Below, in pieces: positions 26,453-35,038 of a DNA stretch of 64,000 nucleotides; within the stretch, counting starts at the first letter, position 1; the number at the start of each line of letters is the position of its first letter. A model generated the notes under the pieces. It did not search any database. It worked only from the letters and a program-made list of their open reading frames with translations, and was not told the origin of the DNA. This DNA comes from Rhizobium terrae (GTDB lineage Bacteria; Pseudomonadota; Alphaproteobacteria; Rhizobiales; Rhizobiaceae). Both the position numbers and the translations under genes were made by a program. The stretch lies in NCBI RefSeq assembly GCF_003425685.1, contig NZ_QJKM01000013.1, forward strand, positions 1 to 64,000, written 5' to 3'.

Positions 26453-29137
26453 ATGTCCGACCTGTCGCCCGAACTCACCGAACCTCCCTCGACCGATGTT
26501 CCGATCGACGCGATCGAGGAGATCTTGCGGGAGCAATATGGGCTTTCCGGACAGATCTTTCCCATCGAAGGTCGCCAGAACCCCTATTTCCTGATCGACA
26601 ACGGCCATATGCGCTACCTGCTCAAGGTGGCGCCCGCCGACGGGCCTGTCGAGGAAATCACGGCCGAACACGCGCTGATGCGTCATATCCTGCGTAGCCC
26701 CGACGGGCCACGCGTACCCGAACCGGTCGCCACCCGGGACGGCCGCGATATGGTCACGCTGGCGCTCGGCGGGGAGGAACGGCTGATCCGGCTGCTGACT
26801 TTCATCGATGGAACGTCGCCGCCGGCCGATGAACGGCTGTCTGATCACGCCATCGCCGCCTTCGGCTCCATCTCCGCCTCACTTGCCCGCAGCGTCGAGG
26901 ACTTTCAGGACCCCATCCTCGACCGGGAACCGGAAGACGACCTGCGCAAGGCCGGGCCGCAGACGGTCGCGCTCCTGTCGGCGGTCACGGACCAGCAGAT
27001 ACGCGACGGGATTGCCAAGGCCATGGTGACGGCGTTGCGGCGCATCCAGCCCCTTGCGCCTGCCCTGCGCATTGCGACTGCCCACCACAATCTCACGGCT
27101 GATTCCGTGGCGGGCGACCTGGCGGACGGGTCCTGGCAGCCGGTGGGCGTCACGGACTTCTCCGGCATTTCCAAGGGCTGGCTGGTCGCCGGCTTTGCCA
27201 ATACCTGCGCCTATCTGCTCGCCAATCGCGGCGGCGATCCGTTTTCGCTGCTGCCGGCGGTGCGGGCCTATCACAAAATCTGCCCCCTGAACCTGGCCGA
27301 ACTCGAGGCGCTGTGGCCGCTGATCGTCGCCCGCACCAGCATTCTCGCGGCGGAAGCCGAAAGCAGGCAGGTTCGCTCGCCGGACGATCCTGGCGTAAGG
27401 GAGGAGACCGAACGGCGCCGGGCCTTGCTCGAAGCCGCCGGCAGCGTTTCCCCCGCCCTGGTCTTCGCGGCGATTCTCGATGCCACAGGGATGGTCAAGC
27501 CCTTGCCGGAAATCAACCGTCTCGTGCCGGACCTCGATCCGGACACGATCCGTCTCGTCGACCTCAGCGTCACCAGCCCCCTGCTTTACGGCGGCAACTG
27601 GACCGATCCGGAAAACGACTGGCGGATGCTTGCCCGGATCGCTTCGGAAACAGGCCGGGCCGCCACCCGTTATGGCGAGTATCGTCTTTCGAAAAGCGTC
27701 GCCGACCCGCACCGGACACCGGAAAGCTTCGCGCTTCATATCGATGCCTGCGTTCCCGCCGGCAGCGCGGCTGTCGCCCCCTTTGCCGGAACGCTGAGGA
27801 GCACGGGGCCGCGACTCGTCCTTTCAGGCCGTGACCTGACATTGCATGTCGAAGGTCTGGAATGCACGCTCGCCGAGGAGACCGAACTGGCTGCAGGCGA
27901 CCCGCTCGGCGGCGTCGCCGGTGCGGAAGGGGCCATCGGCGGGCTGCGTCTTCGCCTCTGCCGCGACTCGGATCTGGTCCCTCCGCTCTTCTGCACCCCG
28001 GACGACGCAGGGACATGGTCCAATTTATGTCCTTCCCCCGCAATACTGCTCGGGGTCGATGCGAATGCTCCGCCACCGGCCTATCCGGACACGCCCGCCG
28101 GCGACCGGTCCGTCCATCGTTGGCCCGTCCGCGGCTGGAAGGAATATCTCTTCGATGCTACGGGCCGCAGCGCGCTGGACCTGACCGGAGACGCTCCGCT
28201 GCCCGGGCACGGGCATCCGCGGATCGCCGCCGCCGCCTACCGTCAGCGTCTGCTCCTGAAGAATGCGGCTTTGGGTTCACCGCAGGCGCGGGAACCGCTT
28301 CTCGATCGATTGAAAGGCCACGCGCCGCAGGGGCTCAATACCGTGTTTCTCCTGCGCGGCCGCAGTGATGCCTTGCACCATGCCTTGAACCTTGCGCGTG
28401 CCCATACGGGCAGGGACGAGATCGTCTGCTTTGACGCATCGGAAACGACCTCGACCGATGATGATTCGAGACTGATTCATGTCGATAGCCTTCAAAGCGC
28501 CAAGGCGGCGTTTGACGGCGGCGGCAAGGCCGGATTGCTTCTGGCAGACCTTCTGCCTCCCCTCGAGGGATTTTCGAACCTGCCGGATGCCGTTTCCCGC
28601 AACGAAGGCCTCATGATCGTCGAAGAGACACGCACGGGCTGGGGACGGTTGGGCCATCACGCATGGGGTTTCGACGCGCAAGGCCTGAAGCCCGATATCG
28701 TGTTCGCCGGCCTTCCCGGCGAAGAAGAGATCGCGGTCGTGTTCGCTCGCGAGACAATTGCAGCCGATTGCCGCCCAATCTCCGCCTTGCCCAGCCTCAC
28801 GGCCTGCGCGGCCGCGACTGCCAATTTAGACATCCATGAGGAGGAAGGTCTGCGCGAGAATGCCCGCCTTGTCGGCGACGGGCTGAGGGCGATGCTGCAG
28901 GAATTAGCAGCCCGCCATCCGGCGATCCGGCAGATAAGGGGCATGGGATTTTTCCAGGTCCTTGATTTGAATGCCGGCACTCCTGCCGAAGCCCTCCGGC
29001 ACAGATTGGCGGAAAATGGCATCTTCATCACCATCCGCGACCCGGCGGAACTGATGATCCTGCCGCCTTTATGTTTCAGCGAGGAAAGCGCCACCTTGCT
29101 GATTCGCGCGATCGAAAAACTTCTCGCGGAAAATTGA
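26453..29137 (+). CDS. Degenerate fusion: aminoglycoside-phosphotransferase-like, M23-like and class III aminotransferase-like domains
   Basis: An 894-residue protein built like the known APH-M23-class III aminotransferase fusions, but with all three active sites altered. The APH-like part (about 1-300) has AHHNLTADS where the HGDxxxxN catalytic loop should be (Asp to Asn, Asn to Ser), followed by DFS instead of DFG. The M23-like part (about 425-520) starts LHIDACVPAGSAAVAP but lacks the later HLH zinc ligands (GGLRLRLC). The aminotransferase part (about 560-894) keeps VEETRTGWGRLG and LKPDIVF but reads AGLPGEEE where the PLP lysine belongs, and lacks the YHG motif. The frame is intact, so it may be a pseudoenzyme or a binding protein. 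The substrate of the ancestral enzyme is not certain. Confidence 0.8.
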   Translation: MSDLSPELTEPPSTDVPIDAIEEILREQYGLSGQIFPIEGRQNPYFLIDNGHMRYLLKVAPADGPVEEITAEHALMRHILRSPDGPRVPEPVATRDGRDMVTLALGGEERLIRLLTFIDGTSPPADERLSDHAIAAFGSISASLARSVEDFQDPILDREPEDDLRKAGPQTVALLSAVTDQQIRDGIAKAMVTALRRIQPLAPALRIATAHHNLTADSVAGDLADGSWQPVGVTDFSGISKGWLVAGFANTCAYLLANRGGDPFSLLPAVRAYHKICPLNLAELEALWPLIVARTSILAAEAESRQVRSPDDPGVREETERRRALLEAAGSVSPALVFAAILDATGMVKPLPEINRLVPDLDPDTIRLVDLSVTSPLLYGGNWTDPENDWRMLARIASETGRAATRYGEYRLSKSVADPHRTPESFALHIDACVPAGSAAVAPFAGTLRSTGPRLVLSGRDLTLHVEGLECTLAEETELAAGDPLGGVAGAEGAIGGLRLRLCRDSDLVPPLFCTPDDAGTWSNLCPSPAILLGVDANAPPPAYPDTPAGDRSVHRWPVRGWKEYLFDATGRSALDLTGDAPLPGHGHPRIAAAAYRQRLLLKNAALGSPQAREPLLDRLKGHAPQGLNTVFLLRGRSDALHHALNLARAHTGRDEIVCFDASETTSTDDDSRLIHVDSLQSAKAAFDGGGKAGLLLADLLPPLEGFSNLPDAVSRNEGLMIVEETRTGWGRLGHHAWGFDAQGLKPDIVFAGLPGEEEIAVVFARETIAADCRPISALPSLTACAAATANLDIHEEEGLRENARLVGDGLRAMLQELAARHPAIRQIRGMGFFQVLDLNAGTPAEALRHRLAENGIFITIRDPAELMILPPLCFSEESATLLIRAIEKLLAEN

Positions 29138-29561
29138 CACTCGTCAAATCTGAAATTTTCCGGCCGCCGTTCTTGCTTGAGCAGCGAGACCACCTATCTA
29201 AATGACGACGGGGCAGCTGCTGGAATGTGCGAATGAAATTTCACAATTTGGCCTTCTTCCTGTCATCGATCAGAAAAAAATTCTAGCTAAGCTAATTTTC
29301 ATTGATCGTATCGTGATTCTGGATTACATACGATCATCGCTCGGCCAGACGAATCTGTTCGGGATGTCGCGCAACGCCAAAAGGGAGAGTGACATGTTTA
29401 AAACTGTTTTCGTCGCCGCCTTGGGTGAGGCCGGATTCAAAATGATTGGCACGGATCGCCGCTCCCTTCCGTGCTGTCGAATGTAACGCTTTCGGTTCTA
29501 TCGTTCCTGAAAATTTCATTCGCCAGAGCTGCGGTTCAAGCAGCCAATGCGGGAGTCTGCC
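29138..29561. other. AT-richer intergenic stretch of about 420 bases
   Basis: Base composition drops markedly (29200-29400). A frame from 29202 (94 codons) does not look like a protein. Within it, ATG at 29394 follows a good GGGAG site and would encode a 30-residue peptide beginning MFKTVFVAALGEAGFK, which I cannot confirm. I see no RNA gene. It may hold the promoter of the small gene at 29562. Confidence 0.35.
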
Positions 29562-29759
29562 ATGCAGAAGCAAGTAATAGAGTTCGGCGGGGAACCCGTC
29601 GGTATTGTCATTCCGGACGAAGATCGGCTGAAGTTCATTGCCGTCAAATTTCATGTGATCGATCTCGACGAGCGGCGCTTCAACACGCCGGACGAAGTGC
29701 GCCTGGCGATTCGTGACCTTGTACGCTCGCGCAATGTCGCACCCTCCGCACACGTCTGA
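29562..29759 (+). CDS. Small protein of unknown function, 65 residues
   Basis: I do not recognise this protein. It looks real because it has a good ribosome binding site (GGGAG, 6 bases before ATG), a balanced soluble composition, and a strong terminator directly after the stop. The pattern EFGGEPVGIVIPDEDRLKFI then DERRFNTPDEVRLAIRDLV predicts two or three beta strands followed by a helix that contains Asp/Glu/Arg. There are no cysteines, no signal peptide and no membrane segment. An upstream in-frame ATG at 29547 would add five residues. It is transcribed towards the Lrp-like gene, with a terminator between, so they are separate units. Confidence 0.6.
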   Translation: MQKQVIEFGGEPVGIVIPDEDRLKFIAVKFHVIDLDERRFNTPDEVRLAIRDLVRSRNVAPSAHV

Positions 29760-29780
29760 TCAATCGGATTTTAAAAACAA

Positions 29781-29804
29781 AAGCCGCCCTTGGGCGGCTT
29801 TTTT
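29781..29804 (+). terminator. Intrinsic terminator after the small gene
   Basis: AAGCCGCCC pairs with GGGCGGCTT around a very short loop, followed by a run of T. An A-rich stretch precedes it, so it may also stop the minus-strand Lrp-like gene, which ends 22 bases further on. Confidence 0.9.
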
Positions 29805-29825
29805 ATTGACTGCCGGGCGGTGCTG

Positions 29826-30062
29826 TCAAAAGGCCGTGAAGGTGATCGTCGTCAGAGAGCGCTCGATGCCCGGAATGGAGGCGATCTTCTCGTTGACGAA
29901 ATGGCCGATTTCGTCGTTGTCCTTGATGTAGATCTTCAGCAGCAGGTCCCAGTCGCCGCTGGTGGAGTAAAGCTCGGACACGAGCTCCGTCTTGTAGATG
30001 GCGTCGGCGACCTCGTAGGTCTTGCCGGGCTTGCAGCGGAGCTGGACGAAAATGGGTTTCAT
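29826..30062 (-). CDS. Stand-alone Lrp/AsnC ligand-binding (RAM) domain protein
   Basis: A 78-residue protein consisting only of the alpha/beta RAM domain of Lrp/AsnC regulators, without the DNA-binding part. It reads PIFVQLRCKPGKTYEVADAI, then SGDWDLLLKIYIKDNDEIG and SIPGIERSLTTITF, covering the whole fold. Such single-domain proteins form multimers, bind amino acids and can join full-length Lrp proteins. It lies 53 bases after a LysR gene on the same strand and next to lysine/pipecolate catabolic genes, so an amino-acid-sensing role is plausible but not shown. Confidence 0.88.
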   Translation of the reverse strand: MKPIFVQLRCKPGKTYEVADAIYKTELVSELYSTSGDWDLLLKIYIKDNDEIGHFVNEKIASIPGIERSLTTITFTAF

Positions 30063-30115
30063 GGACGTCTTCCCGTCGGTCGGACCGCATCTGCGGTCAT
30101 GATGGACATGTCCGA

Positions 30116-31039
30116 CTATTGGCCGATGCGCTCGCCTTTCGCAAGCTTCTCGTCGCCAATCTCTTCCAGGATCCAGTCGCGGAAGGCGGCAAGCGGCGGA
30201 TAGGTGGCGCGATCCGGCGGATAGGCGAGGAAATATTGCCCGCTTTCGGGAGTTTCCGCCTCCGACACCGACACGAGCAGACCCTGTTCCAGCTCCCGGT
30301 CGATGAGGAAACGCGGCAGGAGTGCCGCGCCGAGGCCTGCGACCGCCGCCTCGACGATCGTCATGAACTGATCGAACAGCATGCCATGCAAGGCATCGAA
30401 CGCGACCCGGTTCTTGGAAAACCAAGCCTCCCAAGCATCCGGCCGTGTGTTGAGGTGAAGTAGCGGCGCTTTCAGCACGTTCGCCGGCGTTTCGAGATCA
30501 TAGCGCGCCTTGAACTCGGGGCTGCAGGCCGGCACCACCTCCTCGTCCATCAGGAATGTCAGCGCTGCGCCCGGCCAGCGCGCCGAGCCGAAATGGATCG
30601 CCGCATCCAGCGTGTCGAAGCGGAAGTCGAAGGGTTCGAGCCGGGTAATGAGGTTCACCACCATGCCTCGATGGGCGTCGAGAAAACGTCCGATCCGCGG
30701 CGTCAGCCAGCGCGTGCCAAAAAACGGCAGGATGGCAAGGTTCAGCGTACCGCCGGAAGGATTGGCGCGCAGGTTCAGCGAGGCATTCGAGATGCGCCGC
30801 AGCGCTTCCCGTACTTCGCGGGCATAACCATCGCCGGCGATGGTCAGCCGGATCGTCTGCCGCTCGCGCAGGAACAGCGCCACGCCGAGCTGTTTTTCGA
30901 GCGCCGAGATTTGGCGGCTGACGGCACTCTGGGTAAGGCCGAGCTCGTTGGCCGCCGCCGTGACGCTGCCGGTGCGCGCCGCCGCTTCGAAAGCCGCCAG
31001 CAGCGAAAACGACGGCAGGAAGCGTCGGGGCGGCAGCAT
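30116..31039 (-). CDS. LysR-family transcriptional regulator
   Basis: A DNA-binding regulator of 307 residues. The N-terminal winged helix is clear: FLPSFSLLAAFEAAARTGSV, AANELGLTQSAVSRQISALE and LGVALFLRERQTIRLT. The remaining part is a periplasmic-binding-like effector domain (LNLAILPFFGTRWLTPRI, AAVAGLGAALLPRFL). It resembles the GcvA branch. It is divergent from the pipecolate oxidase gene by about 100 bases, so it probably controls that operon and itself. The inducer is likely a lysine-derived compound, by context. The same-strand RAM-domain gene follows. Confidence 0.92.
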   Translation of the reverse strand: MLPPRRFLPSFSLLAAFEAAARTGSVTAAANELGLTQSAVSRQISALEKQLGVALFLRERQTIRLTIAGDGYAREVREALRRISNASLNLRANPSGGTLNLAILPFFGTRWLTPRIGRFLDAHRGMVVNLITRLEPFDFRFDTLDAAIHFGSARWPGAALTFLMDEEVVPACSPEFKARYDLETPANVLKAPLLHLNTRPDAWEAWFSKNRVAFDALHGMLFDQFMTIVEAAVAGLGAALLPRFLIDRELEQGLLVSVSEAETPESGQYFLAYPPDRATYPPLAAFRDWILEEIGDEKLAKGERIGQ

Positions 31040-31138
31040 ATCATTCCTCCAGCGAATGACCTGTTGAGAACAAGTCGATATTCACGGATCAGCGCGCCTT
31101 GTAAAGAGTTGGAAAGTGACGTTTCCGGACAATCGAAG

Positions 31139-32422
31139 ATGCTGAACGATCCCCGCTCCCACGGTCTTTGGGAAAAGACCGCCCCGCCCCCGCCCGTCAC
31201 GCCACGCCTCGAAGGCAGCGTCTCGGCGGATGTGGTAATCGTTGGCGGCGGTTATACGGGCCTTTCGGCGGCGCTGCATCTCGCGGAAGCCGGCGTGAAT
31301 GTGCGTCTGCTGGAAGCCACGGAAGTCGGTTTCGGCGGCGCCGGCCGCAATGTCGGGCTGATCAATGCCGGCATGTGGGTGATGCCGGACGAATTCGCCA
31401 AGGAAATCGGTTCGCATTACGGCGAGAAACTGCTCGATTTCCTGGGGAATGCCCCCTATCTCGTCCGTGAGCTGATCGCAAGGCACGGCATAAACTGCGA
31501 GCTGGAAACCAACGGCACGCTGCATTGCGCCGTCGGCCGGGAAGGCCTGAAGGAGCTGGAGGAACGCGCCCGCCAGTGGCAGAAGCGCGGTGCGCCGATA
31601 ACCCTGATCGACGCGGCCGAGACCGGGCGCCGCATCGGCTCGAACGCTTATGCCGGTGCCCTGCTCGACATGCGCGCCGGCACATTGCAGCCGCTGGCCT
31701 ACGCCCGCGGTCTGGCCCATGCTGCGGTAAAGGCCGGCGCCAAGCTGCATACCGGCAGCCCCGTCGTCAGCACCGGCGAAGCGAACGGCAAAAGAGTGGT
31801 CAAAACGGCGCAAGGCGAGGTTTCCGCCGACTGGATCATCGTCGCGACCGACGCCTATAGCCATGGCCCGTGGGTTGAAGTGCGCCGCGAACAGGTCTTC
31901 CTGCCCTATTTCAACCTCGCCACGACACCGCTTTCCGACAATCTGCGCCACTCCATCCTGCCCAACCGCGAAGGCTGCTGGGACACCAAGGATATCCTCT
32001 CCTCCTTCCGCATGGATCAGGCCGGGCGCCTCGTCTTCGGCTCCTGCGGGGCGCTGCGCGGCACCGGCACGGCGATCCACAAGAACTGGGCCCGGCGTTC
32101 GCTGAAACGGCTTTTCCCCCAGCTCGGCGAGGTGGAGTTCGAAGCCGAATGGTACGGCCAGATCGGCATGACCGACAACGCGCTTCCGCGCTTCCACAAA
32201 TTCGGCCGCAACACGATCGGCTTTTCCGGTTATAACGGCCGCGGCATCGCACCCGGCACGACTTTCGGCAAGCTGCTTGCCCGGCATATTCTGGGGGAGG
32301 TGCCGGAAGCCGATTTCCCGCTGCCGCCGACGGATGTCAAGGAAGCGCCCTTGCGCAATCTCAAGCAGGCCTACTATGAGGCCGGCGCGCAGATCGCCCA
32401 TTTCACCGGCGAGCGGTTCTGA
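31139..32422 (+). CDS. FAD-dependent amino acid oxidase, probable L-pipecolate oxidase
   Basis: An FAD enzyme of the DAO/glycine oxidase superfamily, about 427 residues. The dinucleotide motif is VVIVGGGYTGLSAALHLAEA at residues 32-51. TEVGFGGAGRNVGLINAGMW and the C-terminal GFSGYNGRGIAPGTTFGKLL are typical of the pipecolate/gamma-glutamyl-putrescine oxidase group. It is followed by an aminoadipate-semialdehyde dehydrogenase gene, as amaA-amaB in Pseudomonas putida. The likely reaction is L-pipecolate to piperideine-6-carboxylate in lysine catabolism. Other cyclic or secondary amines are possible. ATG at 31139 is chosen because homology starts with a short leader before the Rossmann motif. 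Confidence 0.85.
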   Translation: MLNDPRSHGLWEKTAPPPPVTPRLEGSVSADVVIVGGGYTGLSAALHLAEAGVNVRLLEATEVGFGGAGRNVGLINAGMWVMPDEFAKEIGSHYGEKLLDFLGNAPYLVRELIARHGINCELETNGTLHCAVGREGLKELEERARQWQKRGAPITLIDAAETGRRIGSNAYAGALLDMRAGTLQPLAYARGLAHAAVKAGAKLHTGSPVVSTGEANGKRVVKTAQGEVSADWIIVATDAYSHGPWVEVRREQVFLPYFNLATTPLSDNLRHSILPNREGCWDTKDILSSFRMDQAGRLVFGSCGALRGTGTAIHKNWARRSLKRLFPQLGEVEFEAEWYGQIGMTDNALPRFHKFGRNTIGFSGYNGRGIAPGTTFGKLLARHILGEVPEADFPLPPTDVKEAPLRNLKQAYYEAGAQIAHFTGERF

Positions 32423-32491
32423 TTGCGAAATCGCCGCCGGCTTGTACATTGCCACAGTTCCAGACCCATGGAATTCATACCGGAGACTGAC

Positions 32492-34033
32492 ATGACGCTC
32501 GCCAATCTCGATCTCGCCGCCGAAGTGAAGAACATCCTGGGCGACCTCGGCGTGAAGGCCGAAGCCTATACCGGCGGCACACTCGCCGTACGCTCGCCGA
32601 TCACCGGCGCCGAAATCGGCAAGCTGTCGGAAATCAGCGCGGCCGATGCGAAGAAGGCGATCGAAGCCGCCCATCAGGCCTTCCTCGAGTGGCGGCTGGT
32701 GCCCGCACCGAAGCGCGGCGAACTGATCCGTCTGCTCGGCGAGGAACTGCGTGCTTCCAAGGCTGCGCTCGGCCGCCTCGTGTCGATAGAAGTCGGCAAG
32801 GTGACTTCCGAAGGCCTCGGCGAAGTGCAGGAAATGATCGACATCTGCGACTTCGCGGTCGGTCTTTCCCGCCAGCTCTACGGCCTGACGATCGCCACCG
32901 AGCGCTCCGAACACCGGATGATGGAGACCTGGCATCCGCTGGGCGTCATCGGCATCATCTCCGCCTTCAACTTCCCCGTCGCCGTCTGGTCGTGGAACGC
33001 GGCGCTCGCCATCGTCTGCGGCAATTCCACCGTCTGGAAGCCGTCCGAAAAGACGCCCCTGACGGCGCTCGCCACCCAGGCGATCTTCGACAGGGCGCTG
33101 GACCGTTTCGTCGCCGATGGCGCAAGCGCGCCGAAGAACCTTTCGACCCTGCTGATCGGCGGCCGCGAGATCGGCGAGGTGCTGGCGGATCACGAGAAGG
33201 TGCCGCTGGTTTCCGCCACCGGCTCCACCCGCATGGGCCGCGAAGTCGGTCCGCGGCTCGCCAGGCGCTTTGCCCGCTCCATCCTCGAACTCGGCGGCAA
33301 CAATGCGGCGATCGTCGCGCCGACGGCCGATCTCGATCTGACGCTCCGCGGCGTCGCCTTCGCCGCCATGGGCACTGCAGGCCAGCGCTGCACGACGCTG
33401 CGCCGCCTCTTTGTCCATGACAGCGTCTACGACACGCTGGTGCCGCGGCTTTCCAAGGCCTATCAGTCGGTGACGATCGGCTCGCCGCTCGAAAACGGCA
33501 ATCTCGTCGGCCCGCTGATCGACAAGGCCGCTTACGAGAAGATGCAGACGGCGCTCGAAGCGGCGAAATCCGAAGGCGGCAAGGTGGTGGGCGGCGAGCG
33601 CGTGCTGGAGAACCAGGCCGCCGATGCCTATTACGTGCGCCCTGCGATCGTCGAAATGCCGGCCCAGACCGGCCCGGTGAAAGAAGAGACCTTCGCGCCG
33701 ATCCTCTACGTGATGAAATATTCGAACTTCGACGAAGCGCTTCACCTGCATAACGATGTGCCGCAAGGTCTCTCCTCCTCGATCTTCACCAATGACATGC
33801 GCGAGGCCGAGACTTTCGTTTCCGCCCGCGGTTCGGACTGCGGCATCGCCAACGTCAACATCGGTCCCTCGGGTGCCGAGATCGGCGGTGCTTTCGGCGG
33901 CGAGAAGGAGACCGGCGGCGGCCGCGAATCGGGCTCCGATGCCTGGAAGGCCTATATGCGCCGCGCTACCAACACCCTGAACTACGGCCGCACCCTGCCG
34001 CTGGCGCAGGGCGTCAAGTTCGATATCGAGTGA
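32492..34033 (+). CDS. amaB: L-aminoadipate-6-semialdehyde (piperideine-6-carboxylate) dehydrogenase
   Basis: An aldehyde dehydrogenase of the ALDH7 type (513 residues) that oxidises aminoadipate semialdehyde to 2-aminoadipate with NAD. Diagnostic pieces: GIISAFNFPVAVWSWNAALA, VWKPSEKTPLTA, the Glu in LELGGNNAAIV (266), the catalytic Cys in GTAGQRCTTLRRL (300), KEETFAPILYV, and IGGAFGGEKETGGGRESGSD close to the C-terminus. The gene starts about 70 bases after the FAD oxidase gene, so both form a catabolic pair. The symbol is given by similarity to P. putida AmaB. Confidence 0.92.
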   Translation: MTLANLDLAAEVKNILGDLGVKAEAYTGGTLAVRSPITGAEIGKLSEISAADAKKAIEAAHQAFLEWRLVPAPKRGELIRLLGEELRASKAALGRLVSIEVGKVTSEGLGEVQEMIDICDFAVGLSRQLYGLTIATERSEHRMMETWHPLGVIGIISAFNFPVAVWSWNAALAIVCGNSTVWKPSEKTPLTALATQAIFDRALDRFVADGASAPKNLSTLLIGGREIGEVLADHEKVPLVSATGSTRMGREVGPRLARRFARSILELGGNNAAIVAPTADLDLTLRGVAFAAMGTAGQRCTTLRRLFVHDSVYDTLVPRLSKAYQSVTIGSPLENGNLVGPLIDKAAYEKMQTALEAAKSEGGKVVGGERVLENQAADAYYVRPAIVEMPAQTGPVKEETFAPILYVMKYSNFDEALHLHNDVPQGLSSSIFTNDMREAETFVSARGSDCGIANVNIGPSGAEIGGAFGGEKETGGGRESGSDAWKAYMRRATNTLNYGRTLPLAQGVKFDIE

Positions 34034-34042
34034 TCGCACCGG

Positions 34043-35038
34043 ATGGCGGCGCTCAACCTGCTCACCGATATCGAGGGCGTGGCCGTCGGCCATGCCACCG
34101 ACCTTTTGCTCGGGTCCGGCGTTACCGCCATTGTCTTCGATGAACCGGCTATCGCCTCTGGCTCCGTGTTGGGCGGAGCACCCGGCGGGCGAGATACGGC
34201 CTTGCTCGACCCCTCGATGAGCGTGCAGGCAGTGGATGCCTTCGTTCTTTCCGGGGGCTCGGCCTTCGGGCTGGACGCGGCCGGCGGCGTGCAGGCGGGA
34301 TTGCGGGAGATCGGCCGCGGGTTCCAGGTCGGAACGGCGCGGGTGCCGATCGTGCCGCAGGCAATCCTGATGGACCTGCTGAACGGCGGCGACAAGGATT
34401 GGGGCCTCCATTCGCCCTATCGCGACATGGGTTATGAAGCCTTCAAGGCGGCAGGCAAGGGGAGGTTCGCTCTCGGCACCGTTGGCGCGGGCACGGGCGC
34501 ATCGACCGCGACTTTCAAGGGCGGCATCGGCTCGGCCAGCGCCGTGACCCCGGCCGGACATACGGTCGCCGCGCTGATGGCAGTCAATGCCATGGGATCG
34601 GCAACGATTGGCGAAGGCCCGCATTTCTGGGCGGCGCCTTTCGAACGGGAAAACGAATTCGGCGGGCTCGGCCTGCCGCAGACCTTCGATACCCGGCTGC
34701 GGCTGAAGGGGCGCAGCATGATCGCCACGACGATCGGCGTAATCGTGACGGATGCGGTGCTGAGCAAGGCCGAGGCGCATCGCCTGTCGATCCTCGCGCA
34801 TGACGGGCTTGCCCGCGCCGTCCTGCCCGCGCATCTTCCGGGCGACGGAGACACCATCTTTTCCGCCGCGACCGGCACCAGGCCGCTGAAGGAACCGGCG
34901 GACTTCATCGATATCTGCCATCTCGCCACGCTCGTGACGGCCCGGGCTGTGGCCCGCGGCGTCTACGAGGCGACTGCGCTGCCGGTTCCGAATGCGCAGC
35001 CCGCATGGCAGGACAGGTTTATTTCGCCGGCTAAATAG
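34043..35038 (+). CDS. P1-family (S58/DmpA-like) self-cleaving amidase or aminopeptidase
   Basis: An N-terminal nucleophile hydrolase, 331 residues. Members cut themselves to expose a Thr or Ser. The site here is MIATTIGVIVTDA, giving probable cleavage between Ala228 and Thr229, whereas nylon-oligomer hydrolases have Asn before the Thr. Other signatures: GGAPGGRDTALLDP, FVLSGGSAFGLDAAGGV, and GTVGAGTGASTATFKGGIGS. It follows amaB after 9 bases, so it may free an amino acid (perhaps an N-blocked lysine derivative or beta-peptide) for the oxidase. The substrate is not known. Its 3' end overlaps convergent cobC by 8 bases. Confidence 0.9.
   Translation: MAALNLLTDIEGVAVGHATDLLLGSGVTAIVFDEPAIASGSVLGGAPGGRDTALLDPSMSVQAVDAFVLSGGSAFGLDAAGGVQAGLREIGRGFQVGTARVPIVPQAILMDLLNGGDKDWGLHSPYRDMGYEAFKAAGKGRFALGTVGAGTGASTATFKGGIGSASAVTPAGHTVAALMAVNAMGSATIGEGPHFWAAPFERENEFGGLGLPQTFDTRLRLKGRSMIATTIGVIVTDAVLSKAEAHRLSILAHDGLARAVLPAHLPGDGDTIFSAATGTRPLKEPADFIDICHLATLVTARAVARGVYEATALPVPNAQPAWQDRFISPAK

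Noticed and set aside
29202..29486. Plus-strand frame of 94 codons
   Set aside because: Crosses the AT-rich gap with no convincing start site or protein pattern. Only the last 30 codons have a reasonable ribosome binding site.
31082..34921. Open frame of 1279 codons on the minus strand
   Set aside because: It lies wholly opposite three well-supported enzymes (FAD oxidase, AmaB, P1 peptidase) and its translation is Arg/Gly/Asp-rich without any domain. Long antisense frames are common in GC-rich DNA.
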